From an uncultured Lachnospiraceae bacterium (GTDB lineage Bacteria > Bacillota > Clostridia > Lachnospirales > Lachnospiraceae): a stretch of DNA of 7,336 bases. The position numbers were made by a program, and so were the translations under genes. Below the pieces are notes generated by a model that was not told the DNA's origin, searched no databases, and worked only from the letters and a program-made list of their open reading frames with translations. This document shows positions 6,166-7,336 of this stretch, one piece after another. How positions within the stretch are numbered: the stretch's first letter is position 1; each line of letters opens with the position of its first letter. The stretch lies in contig CACZTF010000035.1 of NCBI GenBank assembly GCA_902784025.1, forward strand, positions 1 through 7,336, in the 5' to 3' direction.

Positions 6166-6194
6166 ATTATATCACACTATACTTAAGATAAGAA
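6166..6194 (-). promoter_or_regulatory. Candidate extended -10 promoter upstream of gcvH
   Basis: The minus strand carries TGATATAAT (6174-6166), a perfect TATAAT with the extended TG element. A weak -35 (TTCTTA, 6194-6189) sits 17 nt upstream. Transcription would start near 6159, giving a leader of roughly 120 nt before gcvH. This would let gcvH, gcvPA, gcvPB and downstream genes be made independently of gcvT. Confidence 0.5.
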
Positions 6195-6208
6195 CAACCG
6201 AATCTTAA
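6183..6208. repeat. Inverted repeat overlapping the candidate -35
   Basis: TTAAGAT (6183-6189) and ATCTTAA (6202-6208) form a perfect 7-bp inverted repeat with a 12-nt centre, directly after the gcvT stop. The stem is AT-rich and is followed by no T-run, so it is a poor terminator. Its overlap with the -35 region makes an operator conceivable but unproven. Confidence 0.4.
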
Positions 6209-6210
6209 AT

Positions 6211-7317
6211 TTATCCTCTTTTGTAGAACTGGGATTTTACCTGTTCACACTCTACCATGCGGCCCCTGACATCCACCTCGAAGCATGATCCCATTTCTCT
6301 TGCTTCATCATCCACAAGAGCTGTAGCATAGGCTCCTTTCAGATAAGGCAAAAAAGTACCGGAGCATGTAACTCCCACCTTTTTTCCATCCTTGTAAACG
6401 TCCTGGCCTTCTCTTACTATACCTCTGCCTGTTACCTTAAGACCTATTTTTCTCCTTGCCGGCTCGCCTTCCGAAATAAGCGCTTCTTTTCCGATAAAGT
6501 CACTTTTTTTATCAAGCTTAACAAAGATACCCAGACCTGCTTCACGGGGACTTATCTCATCATTCATTTCATGACCGTACAGAGGCATGCCCGCTTCAAG
6601 TCTTAAGGTATCTCTTGCACCAAGTCCGCAAGGTACTAATATACCTTCCCCGGCTTCCATAAGAGATCCCCATATCTTAACTGCGGCGCCTGCAGGTGTA
6701 TATATCTCAACTCCCTCCTCGCCTGTATATCCTGTAGTGGAGATGATGCAGTTCTCACCCAGTATTTCCCGGTCAAAGCATGCATGATAATATTTATCGG
6801 GGATGTCATTTTCCGATACGATCTTTTTAACTATTTCCATAGCTTTAGGTCCCTGGACTGCTATCTGTGCCACTTCTGAGGAAATGTCGTTAATCTCGGT
6901 TTCATAATCTTTCCCCTGCAGATGTGACATGATCCAGTCGTGATCCTTGTCTTTATTAGCAGCATTTACCACCATCAGAAAATCACCGTCACCTTTTTTG
7001 TATACGATGACATCATCAACCACACCGCCATTCTCATTACACATGGGCGAATATCTTGCCTGTCCGTCCGATATGTCTGTATAGTCATTAGTCAGAAGGT
7101 AGTTAAGAAAATCAAGGGAATCCTTTCCTTTAAAGGTTATCTCCCCCATGTGGGAAATATCAAAAATACCGGCCCTTGTACGGACTGCCATATGCTCCTC
7201 AACTACCCCTGTCTTATACTGTACAGGCATTTCAAATCCGGCAAAAGGTACCATCTTTGCACCGGACCTGACATGCACATCATACAGCGGGGTTTTCTTT
7301 AAACCATTATTCTCCAT
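6211..7317 (-). CDS. gcvT: Glycine cleavage system T protein, aminomethyltransferase
   Basis: GcvT transfers the methylene group from aminomethyl-lipoyl GcvH to tetrahydrofolate, giving 5,10-methylene-THF and ammonia. The 368 residues match the usual size. The start MENNGLKKTPLYDVHVRSGA leads into MVPFAGFEMPVQY (22-34) and IFDISHMGEI (51-60). ARYSPMCNENGGVVDDVIVY (87-106) follows, with the catalytic aspartate at D101. Further motifs are TTGYTGEEGVEIY (194-206), GLGARDTLRLEAGMPLYGHE (231-250) and a C-terminal barrel ending VKSQFYKRG. The ATG at 7315-7317 keeps the whole conserved N terminus, and no in-frame start lies between it and the window edge. The ribosome binding site is AAGGAGGT, but its 12-nt spacer is long, and an out-of-frame ATG sits between the two. 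It is the first glycine cleavage gene in the visible order; its promoter is outside the window. Confidence 0.97.
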   Translation of the reverse strand: MENNGLKKTPLYDVHVRSGAKMVPFAGFEMPVQYKTGVVEEHMAVRTRAGIFDISHMGEITFKGKDSLDFLNYLLTNDYTDISDGQARYSPMCNENGGVVDDVIVYKKGDGDFLMVVNAANKDKDHDWIMSHLQGKDYETEINDISSEVAQIAVQGPKAMEIVKKIVSENDIPDKYYHACFDREILGENCIISTTGYTGEEGVEIYTPAGAAVKIWGSLMEAGEGILVPCGLGARDTLRLEAGMPLYGHEMNDEISPREAGLGIFVKLDKKSDFIGKEALISEGEPARRKIGLKVTGRGIVREGQDVYKDGKKVGVTCSGTFLPYLKGAYATALVDDEAREMGSCFEVDVRGRMVECEQVKSQFYKRG

Positions 7318-7328
7318 GCGATCATCTG

Positions 7329-7336
7329 ACCTCCTT
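7329..7336 (-). promoter_or_regulatory. Ribosome binding site of gcvT
   Basis: AAGGAGGT is a near-perfect anti-16S match at the very edge of the window. GGAGG is 12 nt from the gcvT ATG, and an out-of-frame ATG (7325-7323) lies only 4 nt after it. Confidence 0.7.

Noticed and set aside
6036..6210. Glycine riboswitch in the gcvT-gcvH gap
   Set aside because: The conserved aptamer core and paired GGA-rich and CTC-rich segments are not recognisable on either strand. A glycine riboswitch would more usually precede gcvT, beyond the right edge.
6940..7302. Plus-strand 120-codon open frame opposite gcvT
   Set aside because: It lies wholly within a well-conserved gcvT reading frame, shows no recognisable family and has no convincing translation signal.

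Overview
The window looks like an AT-rich Gram-positive chromosome, most likely Clostridia and plausibly Lachnospiraceae. Three observations support this: glycine decarboxylase is split into GcvPA and GcvPB subunits; ribosome binding sites are strong and purine-rich and genes overlap tightly; and one surface protein carries a His/Trp...CxxC module that I recall as common in Lachnospiraceae exoproteins. The family placement is inference. All eight supported genes read right to left on the minus strand, in transcription order gcvT, gcvH, gcvPA, gcvPB, ruvA, ruvB, an anchored protein of unknown function, and uvrB (cut off by the left edge).

The right two thirds (about 2897-7336) encode the T, H and P proteins of the glycine cleavage system. 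GcvPA/GcvPB decarboxylate glycine onto the lipoyl arm of GcvH, and GcvT passes the methylene carbon to tetrahydrofolate and releases ammonia. The L protein (dihydrolipoyl dehydrogenase) and a lipoate ligase, often found nearby, are not in the window. A glycine riboswitch, if there is one, would lie upstream of gcvT beyond the right edge. The only sizeable gap, 6036-6210 between gcvT and gcvH, holds a good extended -10 promoter candidate. It is followed by a leader rich in GATCAT words whose inverted copies can form two mutually exclusive 8-bp stems.

The left third holds DNA repair genes. ruvA overlaps the end of gcvPB by 4 nt and appears to start with TTG. ruvB follows after 49 nt and forms the branch-migration motor with RuvA. 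An anchored, Lys/Glu-rich protein overlaps the ruvB stop by 1 nt, and uvrB (nucleotide excision repair) starts 11 nt after that gene. No terminator is visible between any of the genes, so one long transcript joining one-carbon metabolism to recombination and excision repair is plausible, with an extra internal start before gcvH.

The least ordinary items are the unknown protein, whose putative metal-binding module seems split by about 80 inserted residues, and the possible RNA or operator switch in front of gcvH.
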